From: Symbiodinium natans | Lineage: Eukaryota > Sar > Dinophyceae > Suessiales > Symbiodiniaceae | Assembly: GCA_905221605.1 (NCBI GenBank) | Contig: CAJNDS010002320.1 | Location: 219,940 to 232,439 of the forward strand | DNA length: 12,500 bases | Direction: 5' to 3' | Part shown: positions 1 to 6,288 of the stretch, piece by piece | Numbering within the stretch: position 1 is the stretch's first letter | How the letters are laid out: every line of letters starts with the position of its first letter | The notes under the pieces: model-generated | The model's database searches: none | The model's input: only the letters and a program-made list of their open reading frames with translations | Told to the model about the DNA's origin: nothing | Program-made: the position numbers and the translations under genes

Positions 1-9
1 GGGGAAGAA

Positions 10-78
10 ATGGGCTGCGTTGCCAGCGTGAAGGCGATGCAGAGCCAGGAGTTCGGTTGCATGTTCGGGTTTCGGGTT
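10..78 (+). CDS. Candidate N-terminal coding fragment (MGCVAS...)
   Basis: An ATG at 10 opens a 23-codon frame that begins MGCVASVKAMQSQEF and stops at the first TAG of the adjoining heptamer array. Third codon positions are mostly G or C, as in other coding-like islands here. The start MGCxxS is the shape of an N-terminal myristoylation plus palmitoylation signal (Gly2, Cys3, Ser6). No donor site is evident before the array, and the next island does not join cleanly in frame. It could be the first exon of a membrane-anchored protein, a broken gene or a chance frame. Confidence 0.2.
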
Positions 79-126
79 TAGGGTTTAGGGTTTAGGGGTT
101 TAGGGTTTAGGGTGTAGGGTGTAGGG
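63..126 (+). repeat. TTTAGGG array, slightly degenerate
   Basis: About nine heptamers with TTCGGG, TTTAGGGG and TGTAGGG variants. The edges are more degenerate than the core. Confidence 0.9.
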
Positions 127-311
127 CATGGGGCGTGAGAGTATATGTTGGGAATACGGCGTATGTAATCAAAGCCTGGCTATATAATGTCTGTCCTCTG
201 CTGTGCTCTTTGAGGGTGTAGGCTTTGGGTTTGCTGAGGGTTTTGGTTTCGGGTTTTACATCCTGAGAGTGCAGTCGTCATCATGTGTCACCTTGCCAGC
301 CTCGCAGCCAC
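127..311. other. Island without a firm gene
   Basis: This is mostly single-copy-looking sequence. Around 225-256 it has degenerate G-rich, telomere-like text. The segment 264-312 is open on the plus strand (PESAVVIMCHLASLAAT), which is coding-like but short. The hexamer GCCACG at 307-312 recurs at 367-372, on the far side of the degenerate array. Confidence 0.4.
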
Positions 312-470
312 GTTTAGGGATTCGGGATTTGGGTTTAGGGTCCAGGGTTTAGGGCTTAGGGTAGCTGCCACGATCTTGATTTCCTACAGTGTCGGGTTCA
401 GGGTTAGGAGTTTCGGGAGTTTGATTAGGGAGTTCTAGGGAGTTTAGCGAGTTGAGGAAGTTCAGGGGGT
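312..470 (+). repeat. Degenerate TTTAGGG-like region
   Basis: Decayed heptamers (TTCGGGA, TTTGGG, TCCAGGG, CTTAGGG) at 312-361. After a short island, irregular GGGAGTTT text fills 390-470. Strong sequence drift suggests an old array. Confidence 0.7.
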
Positions 471-494
471 CTAACCCTAAACCCTAAACCCTAA
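471..494 (-). repeat. Short CCCTAAA array
   Basis: About three heptamers in CCCTAAA orientation, directly abutting G-strand-like text on both sides. The orientation therefore switches twice within about 50 bp. Confidence 0.85.
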
Positions 495-554
495 TAGGGA
501 GTTGAGGGTTTAAGGGTCCAGCGTTCTGGGTTTGGGAACCGTTAAGGGTATCTA

Positions 555-649
555 CCCAAAACCCTAAACCCTAAATCCCAAACCCCAAACCCCGAACCCC
601 AAACCCTAAACCCTAAACCCTAAACCCCAAACCCTAAACCCTAAACCCT
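555..649 (-). repeat. CCCTAAA/CCCCAAA array
   Basis: About 13 heptamers with interspersed CCCCAAA and CCCCGAA variants. It ends directly against a fragment of a dispersed repeat at 650. Confidence 0.9.
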
Positions 650-700
650 GTACTACTATCGATTCTTAGGAACCCTTAAGGGGATCTACTTTTCGGATCC
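650..700 (+). repeat. Fragment of dispersed GGAACCCTTAAGG repeat
   Basis: A 25-bp stretch at 669-693 is identical to 10690-10714. It is preceded by TACTACTATCG-like text, matching the TACTACTACTGGGTC lead of the tandem copies at 10520-10720. Related reverse copies occur at 10069-10115 and 11741-11776. Confidence 0.8.
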
Positions 701-762
701 TTCCAGGGGTCTGGGAGGCTGGGACCCAGGCTCCGAACGGCGGCCGAAACCCCGTGTGAAGG

Positions 763-911
763 ATGGCCCGGCCTGGAAGTGGGTTTAGGGTTTAGGGTTT
801 AGGGTTGAGGGTTGAGGGTTGAGGGTTGAGGGTTTGGGGTTTAGGGTTTAGGGTTTAGGGTGTATAGAAGAGAAGCTCGCTGGTGCTAAAAGCACCCGGG
901 CTGCTCGCTTG
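763..911 (+). CDS. Candidate split reading frame interrupted by a heptamer array
   Basis: An ATG at 763 (context AAGGATGG) starts MARPGSG, then 784-860 is 11 exact-length heptamers. Removing the 77 bases continues the frame as CIEEKLAGAKSTRAARLR up to a TAG at 909-911. A GT at 907 (GTTAGC) could be a donor. The right half has coding-like composition, whereas the left half is too short to judge. The product is not recognised. Confidence 0.2.
784..860 (+). repeat. 11-unit TTTAGGG array with TTGAGGG block
   Basis: The array is exactly 77 bases: three TTTAGGG, four TTGAGGG, one TTTGGGG and three TTTAGGG. Neighbouring units share the same variant, which indicates local amplification of one mutated unit. 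Confidence 0.95.
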
Positions 912-1023
912 CGTTAGCATGTAGTCCCACCCCAACCACCCAAGCTATTCTCATTTAGGGTTTAGGGTTCACCCCCCCCACCCCCCAAACCCCCCCTCAA
1001 GGGGGCTTTCGTGCTTTTTACAG
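861..1023. other. Island with C-tract and candidate 3' splice site
   Basis: It carries two heptamers at 955-969, then C-rich tracts (972-1000). It ends in a pyrimidine-rich run and TTTTTACAG at 1015-1023, a good-looking eukaryotic acceptor. Confidence 0.4.
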
Positions 1024-1281
1024 GGAAGAGCAGGGTGGGGCCTCCCGAGATTTGTGGAGCCCGTTACATCCGGGCACATGCTGGAACTCGGGGCTTCATG
1101 CAGCCTTAAGGGCAGCAAAACGGCAGGGGGTAGCAGGGGCCTCGGCCGGCCCCTGCTTCAAACGGTAGGGGGTAGCGGGGGCCTCGGCCGGCCCCTGCTT
1201 CCAACTGCATGTCAGGTTTTCGGGGTTTTGGCCAGGGGTGCGAATTCTCATCGCAAAGGCGGCTCCAGGCGTCCCAGAAAG
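1024..1281 (+). CDS. Candidate exon bounded by consensus splice sites
   Basis: The frame is open for 86 codons from an acceptor (TTTTTACAG at 1015-1023) to a donor (AAG|GTAGGT at 1282). Both ends are phase 0. The predicted peptide is glycine- and arginine-rich and contains the 42-bp tandem duplication as GGSRGLGRPLLQT then GGSGGLGRPLLPT. The frame continues open to 1389. All three plus frames are partly open because the island is GC-rich, so coding is unproven. No family is recognised. Confidence 0.25.
1121..1204 (+). repeat. Two 42-bp tandem units with hairpin
   Basis: Units 1121-1162 and 1163-1204 differ at three positions. Each holds an inverted repeat, CAGGGGCC and GGCCCCTG around a 6-base loop, extending to a 10-bp stem in the first unit. 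The period is a multiple of three, so any frame survives the duplication. Confidence 0.9.
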
Positions 1282-1531
1282 GTAGGTTTGAGGAGGGTCC
1301 CAGATTGCCAGGCGGGCCCTGGACCCGCGCAGAAGGGGGGGGGGCCTGGAATCTGCCAGCGCGGGGACCCCCTAAAAAAACCAAAATGACCTCAACGGTG
1401 CGGGATTTGGGGTCCTAATTAGGGCTTACGCCCTAAGTCTGTGGCGTAGCCAGGCACTGCAGGTCCCTTCTACCGGGAGGCTCGGTCGAAGCCTCGAGCG
1501 CCCATGTAGATGGACAGCGGCGCTCTCGGCA
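1282..1531. other. GC-rich island, mostly unassigned
   Basis: There is no confident gene here. A 22-bp stretch at 1447-1468 containing CACTGCAGGTCCCT recurs at 11579-11600 with two mismatches. From the AG at 1461-1462 a plus frame is open to the next array (GRLGRSLERPCRWTAALSAV), a weak exon candidate. Confidence 0.4.
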
Positions 1532-1586
1532 GTTTATGGTTTAGGGTCTAGGGTCTAGGGATTAGGGTTTAGGGTTTAGGGTTTAA
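1532..1586 (+). repeat. TTTAGGG array with TCTAGGG units
   Basis: About seven heptamers including two adjacent TCTAGGG and one ATTAGGG. Its last bases supply the TAA stop of the minus-strand frame at 1583. Confidence 0.9.
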
Positions 1587-1716
1587 AGCTCTATGAAGAC
1601 CAAATTGTGCGTTTTTTCGGGGTTGATTCCCATAAAGTTCAACCCTTCAGGGAGCCGCTCCTGAGACAGGTAGCAGATGAGCAGCCCGCCCGCAGCACAA
1701 GCTGTAAGAGCTTTGG
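1583..1716 (-). CDS. Candidate C-terminal exon, unknown protein
   Basis: The minus strand shows a pyrimidine-rich acceptor (CTCTCCCTGCAG, 1728-1717) followed by 43 open codons. These include LLICYLSQERLPEGLNFMG and end NPEKTHNLVFIEL, then TAA. Residue composition and codon choice look like a globular protein, and this is one of the more convincing coding islands. The stop is formed by the edge of the flanking array (1583-1585), so the frame may be truncated by array insertion and not end naturally. The protein family is not recognised. Confidence 0.35.
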
Positions 1717-1809
1717 CTGCAGGGAGAGCGAGGCCCAACCCGAACCCCTAAATCCTCAGATTTGAATCCCTGCGCAGCGAGCTACCCTGAAACCATAACG
1801 GATCAAAGG
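1717..1809. other. Island upstream of minus-strand exon
   Basis: It holds degenerate CCCTAAA-like text at 1735-1752. A short minus-strand open frame (PLIRYGFRVARCAGIQI) ends at a TGA. No gene is assigned. Confidence 0.3.
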
Positions 1810-1879
1810 TTTAGGGTTTAGGGTTTAGGGTTTAGGGTTCAGGGTTTAGGGTTTAGGGTTTAGGGTTTAGGGTCTAGGG
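1810..1879 (+). repeat. 10-unit TTTAGGG array
   Basis: Exactly 70 bases in heptamer register, with one TTCAGGG and a terminal TCTAGGG. Confidence 0.95.
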
Positions 1880-2040
1880 AAAGCTTCAAATCTTGAATCC
1901 CAAACCCGCCAAACCCAAAGCCTAGGGACCAACTCTCGAAATTGTGCTCCGCTTCTGCGGTGTATAATGGAGGAGCCTAAGTAATGACCAATATTATCCC
2001 CTTGGAATCCCTATGCCCTTCACGGTCCTTATGCCCTAAG
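1880..2040. other. Island, no assigned gene
   Basis: It is partly C-rich and telomere-like at 1898-1925. A short plus frame (GTNSRNCAPLLRCIMEEPK) ends at a TAA at 1982. No supporting splice site or family is seen. Confidence 0.3.
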
Positions 2041-2123
2041 CCCTGAACCCTATAAGCCCTAAAACCCTGAGCCCCAAACCCTAGAAACTTTGCAAGCCCT
2101 ACAAACCCTGCAAACCCTACAAA
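2041..2123 (-). repeat. Degenerate CCCTAAA region ending in three 9-mers
   Basis: Mixed CCCTGAA, CCCTATAAG, CCCTAAAA and CCCCAAA units. The last three are CCCTACAAA or CCCTGCAAA 9-mers (2097-2123), the same satellite that resumes at 2676 on the other side of the foldback element. Confidence 0.8.
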
Positions 2124-2191
2124 CTTGGGGGGGCGCTCTACCATGCTTTTGGCGTCTCTGCTGTGCCGAGTTTTCATGGCATATGGCTGGC

Positions 2192-2246
2192 ACCGATACG
2201 CTTCTGATACGCTTTGGGGCTAGTACCGATACGCTTCTGATACGCT
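2192..2246 (-). repeat. Two 22-bp direct repeats with CTGATACG
   Basis: ACCGATACGCTTCTGATACG-type units at 2192-2213 and 2225-2246, 33 bp apart. They carry the CGTATCAG motif in the reverse orientation to the array that follows. Confidence 0.85.
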
Positions 2247-2276
2247 CCTTTTGCTTGTCGCTGACAGGCCGTTCGG

Positions 2277-2610
2277 CGTATCAGTTGGGCGTATCAGTAG
2301 CGTATCAGTCGCCACCGTTCGGCGTATCAGTAGCCACCGTTGAGGCCCGGGAGGCGTATCAGGACAGGCCCGGGGGGCGTATCAGGAGAGGCCCGGCGGG
2401 TGTATCAGAGGAGGCCCGTCCATTTCTGATACGCCCGCCGGGCCTCTCCTGATACGCCCCCCGGGCCTCTCCTGATACGCCTCCCGGGCCTGCTCTCCTG
2501 AAACTATCAGTCGCCACCGTTCAGCGTATCAGTAGCCACCGTCGGGCGTATCAGTAGCGTATCAGTAGCTACCGTTGGTCGTATCAGCAGCCATCGTTTC
2601 AGCGTATCAG
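2277..2610 (+). repeat. CGTATCAG motif array spaced by 11, 22 and 23 bp
   Basis: Exact CGTATCAG starts at 2277, 2290, 2301, 2323, 2355, 2378, 2525, 2547, 2558, 2580 and 2603. Its complement starts at 2426, 2449 and 2472. Spacings within blocks are 11, 22 or 23 bp. A 38-bp direct repeat (2303-2340 and 2505-2542, one mismatch) flanks the central hairpin. Confidence 0.9.
2344..2490. repeat. Large hairpin, 65-bp arms
   Basis: Arms 2344-2408 and 2426-2490 are complementary at 63 of 65 positions around a 17-base loop. Each arm is three ~23-bp units of a GGCCCGG...CGTATCAGG module. Confidence 0.9.
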
Positions 2611-2675
2611 TAGCCGCCCGGCAGGCCACGTAATCACCACAGCAAGGCATGGTAGAGCGACCCCCCTACTACAAA

Positions 2676-2891
2676 CCCTACAAACCCTGCAAACCCTACA
2701 AACCCTGCAAACCCTACAAACCCTACAAACCCTACAAACCCTACAAACCCTGCAAACCCTACAAACCCTGCAAACCCTACAAACCCCACAAACCCTACAA
2801 ACCCTACAAACCCTACAAACCTTACAAACCCTACAAACCCTACAAACCCTACAAACCCTCCAAACCCTACAAACCCTACAAACCCCACAAA
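2676..2891 (-). repeat. 24-unit 9-bp satellite CCCTACAAA
   Basis: Exactly 216 bases in 9-bp register, with CCCTGCAAA, CCCCACAAA, CCTTACAAA and CCCTCCAAA variants. Because nine is divisible by three it stays open in some frames on both strands, as KPY/KPC on plus and GFV/GFA on minus. These long low-complexity frames are not evidence of a gene. Confidence 0.95.
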
Positions 2892-2939
2892 CCCTAAACC
2901 CTAAACCCTAAACCCAAAACCCTAAACCCTAAACCCTAA
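2892..2939 (-). repeat. CCCTAAA array
   Basis: About six heptamers continuing directly from the 9-bp satellite, with one CCCAAAA variant. Confidence 0.9.
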
Positions 2940-2940
2940 G

Positions 2941-3382
2941 CTGCCACGCTCTCTCAGGACCACACGGAGCGGACACTCCTTGAACTTCAACGCTGTGATG
3001 GCAACCACCCTCAGGACCTTTTTGCCACCCTAAACCCTAAACCCTAAACCCTACGCCATAAACCCGAAACCCGAAACCCTAAACCCTAAACCCTAAACCC
3101 CAAAACCCTAAACCCTAAACCCTAAACCCTAAACCCTAAACCCTAAACCCTACGCCCTAAACCCTAAACCCTAAATAAACCCTAAACCCTAAACCCTGAA
3201 CCCTGAACCCTAAACCCTAAACCCTAAACCCTAAACCCTAAACCCTAAACCCTAAACCCTGAACCCTAAACCCTAAACCCTCATCCCCGCAATCAGAAAG
3301 TCCTCCTGCAGTTACCAGGAATGGCCTGGCAAAAGATGGCAAAGGCCGAAAGAAGAGCCAGTCGAAGGCCCCACCTGTTGCA
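2941..3382 (-). CDS. Candidate split reading frame, two islands
   Basis: On the minus strand, 3382-3281 is open as PATGGAFDWLFFRPLPS then FARPFLVTAGGLSDCGDEG. Dropping the array 3031-3280 in register (250 bases, being 35 heptamers plus the extra bases of two irregular units) continues as GGKKVLRVVAITALKFKECP then LRVVLRERGSL. The first island recalls the GG-x-FDW ... PF-x-x-AGGL motif pair of phosphoribosylanthranilate isomerase, but what follows does not match that family's next motif, so I do not assign it. The opposite strand is also open (NGLAKDGKGRKKSQSKAPP; SQDHTERTLLELQRCDGNHP), so even the strand is uncertain. Confidence 0.27.
3031..3280 (-). repeat. Long CCCTAAA array
   Basis: 250 bases, about 35 heptamers, with CCCTGAA, CCCGAAA and CCCTACG variants. 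Two indel-bearing units (CCCCAAAA and CCCTAAATAAA) account for the five extra bases. Confidence 0.95.
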
Positions 3383-3434
3383 GGGTTTAGGGTTTAGGGT
3401 TTAGGGTTTAGGGTTTAGGGTTTAGGGTTTAGGG
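3383..3434 (+). repeat. 7-unit perfect TTTAGGG array
   Basis: Seven uninterrupted TTTAGGG units entered from GCAGGG. It is opposite in orientation to the array 100 bp upstream. Confidence 0.95.
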
Positions 3435-3930
3435 GGAAGGATTTAGGATTTTGGGATAGAGGAGGGTTTTGCGGGTTTTGCAGGGTTTGGAGGGTTTAGA
3501 GGGTTTAGGGGATGAGGGTTTATTTAGAAAATTACGTACGTAGGGTTTAGAATTTTGGGTCTAGAGGGCTGAGGGTTTTTGGAAGTGGGGTTTGGATGGT
3601 TTAGCGTTGAGAAATTTGGGTTTAGAGAGGTTTGAAGGCTTGGGGTTAGGATTAGAGTTTCGAGGGCTTGGGGAAGTCGTGGTTTAGGATTTAGGGTTTT
3701 CAGGCTTTCGGATTAGGGTTCAGAGGGTTCAGGGTTTAGAGGGTTTGGGGGTTTAGAGGGTTTATGGTTTAGGGTTTAGAGGCTTTGTGGTTTCGGATTT
3801 GGGTTCAGAGAATTATTGGTTTTTGATTTAGGGTTTAGAGGGTTTATGGTGCAGGATCAGGGCTGAGAGGGTCGTCTAGGGTTGAGGGTTGAGAGGGTTT
3901 TTGGAGAGTGTTTTGGGGTTTGGGGTTTTG
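3435..3930 (+). repeat. Long degenerate telomere-like region
   Basis: Nearly 500 bp of decayed G-strand repeat (GAGGGTTT, GGGTTTAGA, GATTTAGGATTT, GGGTTCAGA), with no reading frame worth reporting. Strand asymmetry is extreme, with very few C on the plus strand. It looks like an old array that lost register. Confidence 0.75.
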
Positions 3931-4065
3931 GTTTAGGGTTTAGGGTTTAGGGTTTAGGTTTTAGGGTTTAGGGTTTAGGGTTTAGGCTTTACAGCTTTAG
4001 GCTTCAGGGTTTAGGGTGTCCAGGGTTGAAGGTTTAGAGGGTGAGGGTGATTTTCTGGTTTAGGA
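3931..4065 (+). repeat. TTTAGGG array and decayed tail
   Basis: About seven near-perfect units to 3986 (one TTTAGGTT), then decayed units with CTTTAGG and TTCAGGG. Orientation flips at about 4066. Confidence 0.85.
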
Positions 4066-4148
4066 CCCCAAGCCCGAAACCCCAAATCCCTAACCCCTAA
4101 CCCCTAAACCCTAAACCCTAAAACCTAAACTCTAAACCCTAAACCCTA
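4066..4148 (-). repeat. CCCTAAA array after strand switch
   Basis: About 11 units with CCCCTAA and CTCTAAA variants. It faces the G-strand array immediately upstream across a roughly 20-bp junction. Confidence 0.9.
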
Positions 4149-4226
4149 TGCCCTTAAATTGCAAGTCCATGTTGAAGCCTTGGGCCATCAGCCCAGTATC
4201 TCTCAGCCCTGAATTCTGCGGGTTCA
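4149..4226 (-). CDS. Weak candidate minus-strand exon
   Basis: After ACCCGCAG on the minus strand the frame reads NSGLRDTGLMAQGFNMDLQF. A second minus frame ends EFRAERYWADGPRLQHGLAI plus a stop, and the plus strand is open for 75 codons from 4148. Multiple open frames make the assignment unreliable, and no family is recognised. Confidence 0.15.
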
Positions 4227-4530
4227 GGGTTAGGGTTCCCCTATGGAATATGACAGTGTACACTTTTTTTGGGCTTACGAACTCAGCAACTAAGCCTTAT
4301 GAAGTAAGCAACCCAAAAAGAGGGCACCCTTCTTGTAATATGGTTACTGAGCTACCAAGGGTTCTAGGGTCTTAGACAAGTCTCTGGCCTTGTATCCTTC
4401 GTCTCGGTAGCTGGCTCAAAGCAGCCGAAGCCCTAAAATAGAAGTCTGCAACCAGCCTTTTAAGTAGGGCCCTGCCAGGAATGTATGAAATCCTAGCCAT
4501 CCTTCGTCAGAACCCGGAACCCTGACGCCT
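4227..4530. other. Island, mostly unassigned; short frame at 4481
   Basis: This is single-copy-looking DNA. GTACACTTTTTTTGGG at 4257-4272 weakly resembles the GAGTACACTTT repeat at 7381 and 12460. An ATG at 4481 reads MYEILAILRQNPEP, coding-like, then a stop just before the next array. Confidence 0.35.
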
Positions 4531-4739
4531 CCCTAAACCCCCAATCCCCCAACCCACGCAAACCCCAAACCCCCCCCACACACAACAAACCCGCCGACCA
4601 ACGCCCCAACCAACCCCCCAACCAAACCCCCCCAAACCCCAAACCCCAAACCCCAAATCCCAAACCCCAAACCCCAAACCCCAAACCCCAAACCCCAAAC
4701 CCTAAACCCTAAACCCTAAACCCCCAAACCCTAAACCCG
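4531..4739 (-). repeat. CCCCAAA/CCCTAAA array with C-rich degenerate start
   Basis: Irregular C-rich and CA-rich text to about 4625, then clean CCCCAAA units, then CCCTAAA. The CCCCAAA block is the longest homogeneous variant region here along with 5150-5215. Minus-strand GFGVWGLG-type frames across it are translation of the repeat. Confidence 0.85.
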
Positions 4740-4823
4740 CAACTAAAATTTGAGGCGAAGCAAGTCCCGGTAGACAAGCGCTTGAGCTGGTCTTCCTGGG
4801 ATGCGTCGGGTCAGGGCAGGCAG
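4737..4823 (+). CDS. Candidate exon, unknown protein
   Basis: The plus frame reads PQLKFEAKQVPVDKRLSWSS then WDASGQGRQ, ending at a consensus donor (CAG|GTGTGT at 4824) in phase 0. The next array, 4828-4909, would then lie inside the intron. Composition is coding-like, though a minus frame is also open. An upstream acceptor is not clear because the island follows a CCCTAAA array directly. The family is not recognised. Confidence 0.3.
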
Positions 4824-4827
4824 GTGT

Positions 4828-4909
4828 GTAGGGTTGAGGGTTTAGGGTTTAGGGTTTAGGGCCTTTAGGGTTTAGGGTTTAGGGTTTAGGGTTTAGGGTT
4901 TAGGGTTTA
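4828..4909 (+). repeat. TTTAGGG array
   Basis: About 11 units starting with TGTAGGG and TTGAGGG, with one two-base insertion (CCTTTAGGG). Confidence 0.93.
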
Positions 4910-5055
4910 TCAGAGGGTAGTTTCTTCCTAACCTCCTTTAGCGAATATTGATGTATGGGCCTTCAATTTGTATAGGGTATTTTGGTACATAAAGGGTATA
5001 TAGTGGAACCCTTCTACGGGCCCATACTAAGGGACCACGTAACTACCCTTAGAGT
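4910..5055. other. AT-richer island, nothing assigned
   Basis: It includes GGGTATATAGTGGAACCCTT (4996-5015), faintly like the dispersed GGAACCCTT repeat. No gene is seen. Confidence 0.4.
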
Positions 5056-5080
5056 TTAGGTTTAGGGTTTAGGGTTTAGA
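5056..5080 (+). repeat. Short TTTAGGG array
   Basis: Three to four units. The island after it (5081-5133) is open on both strands (plus RPTSEALRASFKV) but is too short to call. Confidence 0.8.
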
Positions 5081-5143
5081 CGCTTAGACTTGCAGACCCA
5101 CAAGCGAGGCTCTGAGGGCATCTTTTAAGGTGTAGGGCTTCAG

Positions 5144-5291
5144 ACCCTAAACCCCAAACCCCAAACCCCAATCCCCAAACCCCAAACCCCAAACCCCAAA
5201 CCCCAAACCCCAAACCCTAAACCCTAAACCCTAAGCCCTAAGCCCTAAACCCTAAACCCTACACCCTAAACCCTAAACTCTGAACCCTAAA
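5144..5291 (-). repeat. CCCCAAA to CCCTAAA array
   Basis: About 10 CCCCAAA units grade into CCCTAAA with CCCTAAG and CCCTACA variants. Degenerate telomere-like text of both orientations continues to about 5400. Confidence 0.92.
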
Positions 5292-5401
5292 AGTTTAGGG
5301 GTGTGCGGTTTAGTGTTGAGGTTGAGGCTGTAAACGCTACACCCTCAACCCTAGGGCCGCAGGCCTAAACCCCCAAGCCCTGCCCTAAGCCCTGAACCCA
5401 C

Positions 5402-5575
5402 AAGCTTGGGAAAAAACACGGTTTAGGGTTTAGGGTTTAGGGTTTAGGGTTTAGGGTTTAGGGTTTAGGGTTTAGGGTTTAGGGTGAACAAAGCAAGAAG
5501 CCTAAACCTTTTTCTGGGCTAGGGTGGCAAGCAGCCTCAATCGGGAGGCTAGTGCACATTTGCCATCCCGCCCTA
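5402..5575 (+). CDS. Candidate split reading frame around a 9-unit array
   Basis: KLGKKHG ends at the array 5422-5484. Removing exactly nine heptamers continues in frame as EQSKKPKPFSGLGWQAASIG then RLVHICHPAL, about 40 codons without a stop. Unremoved, the frame stops in the first units. Another frame and the minus strand are also open in the right-hand island, so this is suggestive only. The family is not recognised. Confidence 0.25.
5422..5484 (+). repeat. Nine perfect TTTAGGG units
   Basis: Exactly 63 bases with no variant, flanked by CACGG and TGAAC. The flank shares GG(T) with the repeat. Confidence 0.97.
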
Positions 5576-5632
5576 AACCCTAAAGCCTAAAGCCTAAACC
5601 CTAAACCCTAAGCCCCAAACCCTTTACAAAGC
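5571..5632 (-). repeat. CCCTAAA array, decayed
   Basis: About eight units, including two AAGCCTA variants in a row. Confidence 0.85.
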
Positions 5633-5647
5633 CTAACCAGGCTCCAG

Positions 5648-5810
5648 GGCTTTAGGGGGGGTTTAGGCGTTTAAGGCTTCAAGTTATAGGGCCTCGGTTT
5701 TAGGCTTAGGCTTTAACGGTTTAGGGTTTAAAGTCTTCGGGCTTTAAGGCTTTAGGGGGGCTTTGGGGCTTTCAGGTTTCGGGTTTAGGGTTTCGGGCTT
5801 TAATGATTGG
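5648..5810 (+). repeat. Degenerate G-strand telomere-like region
   Basis: GGCTTTAGG, GGTTTAAAG and TTTCGGG variants with lost register. No gene is seen. Confidence 0.7.
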
Positions 5811-5925
5811 GGCCCAGGGGCCCTAAGCCCAAGAAAAACTGTGAGCTACACGAGCCCTAAACCGGACTCCACACATTCCCTGACTGAACTCGAAATCAGA
5901 ACCACAAGACCCCAAAGCCCCGAAA
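5811..5925. other. Island, nothing assigned
   Basis: Single-copy-looking sequence without a convincing frame or RNA. Confidence 0.4.
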
Positions 5926-6065
5926 CCCTAACACCCTAACACCCTAACACCCTAACACCCTGACACCCTGACACCCTAACACCCGAGCACCCTAGCACCC
6001 TAGCACCCTAACACCCCAACGCCCTAACGCCCTGACACCCTGACACCCTGACACCCTAACACCCT
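5926..6065 (-). repeat. 17-unit 8-bp satellite CCCTAACA
   Basis: Seventeen 8-bp units in strict register plus a partial one, with CCCTGACA, CCCTAGCA, CCCGAGCA and CCCTAACG variants, identical variants often adjacent. It shares the CCCTA core with the 7-mer and the two 9-mers. Confidence 0.95.
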
Positions 6066-6227
6066 CTACGGAAAGAAGCGTGCCCAGCGCTTCACCTGTC
6101 TTCGGAAACAAGGCTGGGCTTGAAGTCCAGATCCCAACACCTTGGATGCTCAGGCTCAAAAGCCTAGGCCCCATAGGGCCCTAGGGTTTAGGGTGTACGG
6201 GTTCTAAAGTGTAGGGTTTGAGGCTAT
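6066..6227. other. Island, nothing assigned
   Basis: A moderately GC-rich island with two decayed G-strand heptamers at 6182-6196. A short minus frame runs from here into the satellite but turns into repeat translation. Confidence 0.4.
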
Positions 6228-6288
6228 CCCTAAACCCTAAGCCCTAAACCCTAAACCCTAAGCCCTAAACCCTAAACCCTAAACCCTC
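6228..6288 (-). repeat. CCCTAAA array
   Basis: About nine units with CCCTAAG variants at regular places and a terminal CCCTCAA. Confidence 0.92.

Larger units (their letters stand above)
2124..2669. mobile_element. Foldback/MITE-like element with terminal inverted repeats
   Basis: The ends carry CGCTCTACCATGC (2134-2146) and its exact complement (2647-2659), extended outward by G7 and C6 runs at 2127-2133 and 2661-2666 with one unpaired base. Both flanks are the same 9-bp satellite in the same orientation, as expected if the element inserted into it. TACAAA flanks both ends (2118-2123, 2670-2675), but the satellite itself contains that word, so a target duplication cannot be proven. The interior is a palindromic array of CGTATCAG motifs and has no transposase frame, so it would be non-autonomous. 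Confidence 0.6.

Noticed and set aside
307-372. GCCACG flanking duplication of the degenerate array 312-361 as a target-site duplication
   Set aside because: Six bases can match by chance, and the degenerate array is itself open in frame, so joining gives no extra support.
2090-2452. 120-codon plus frame
   Set aside because: It crosses the satellite border, the inverted-repeat end and one hairpin arm, so it is a chance frame through repeats.
2277-2610. CRISPR array
   Set aside because: The repeated word is only 8 bp, occurs in both orientations with spacings of 11-23 bp, and the spacers themselves are repeated. The context is eukaryotic.
2649-2897. 82-codon KPY/KPC repeat protein (plus) and GFV repeat protein (minus)
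   Set aside because: Both are translation of a 9-bp satellite, which cannot acquire a stop in those frames. The shared MVERPP start comes from the terminal inverted repeat.
4493-4698. GFGVWGLG-type frames on the minus strand
   Set aside because: Translation of CCCCAAA repeat and C-rich text in two frames, with no independent evidence.
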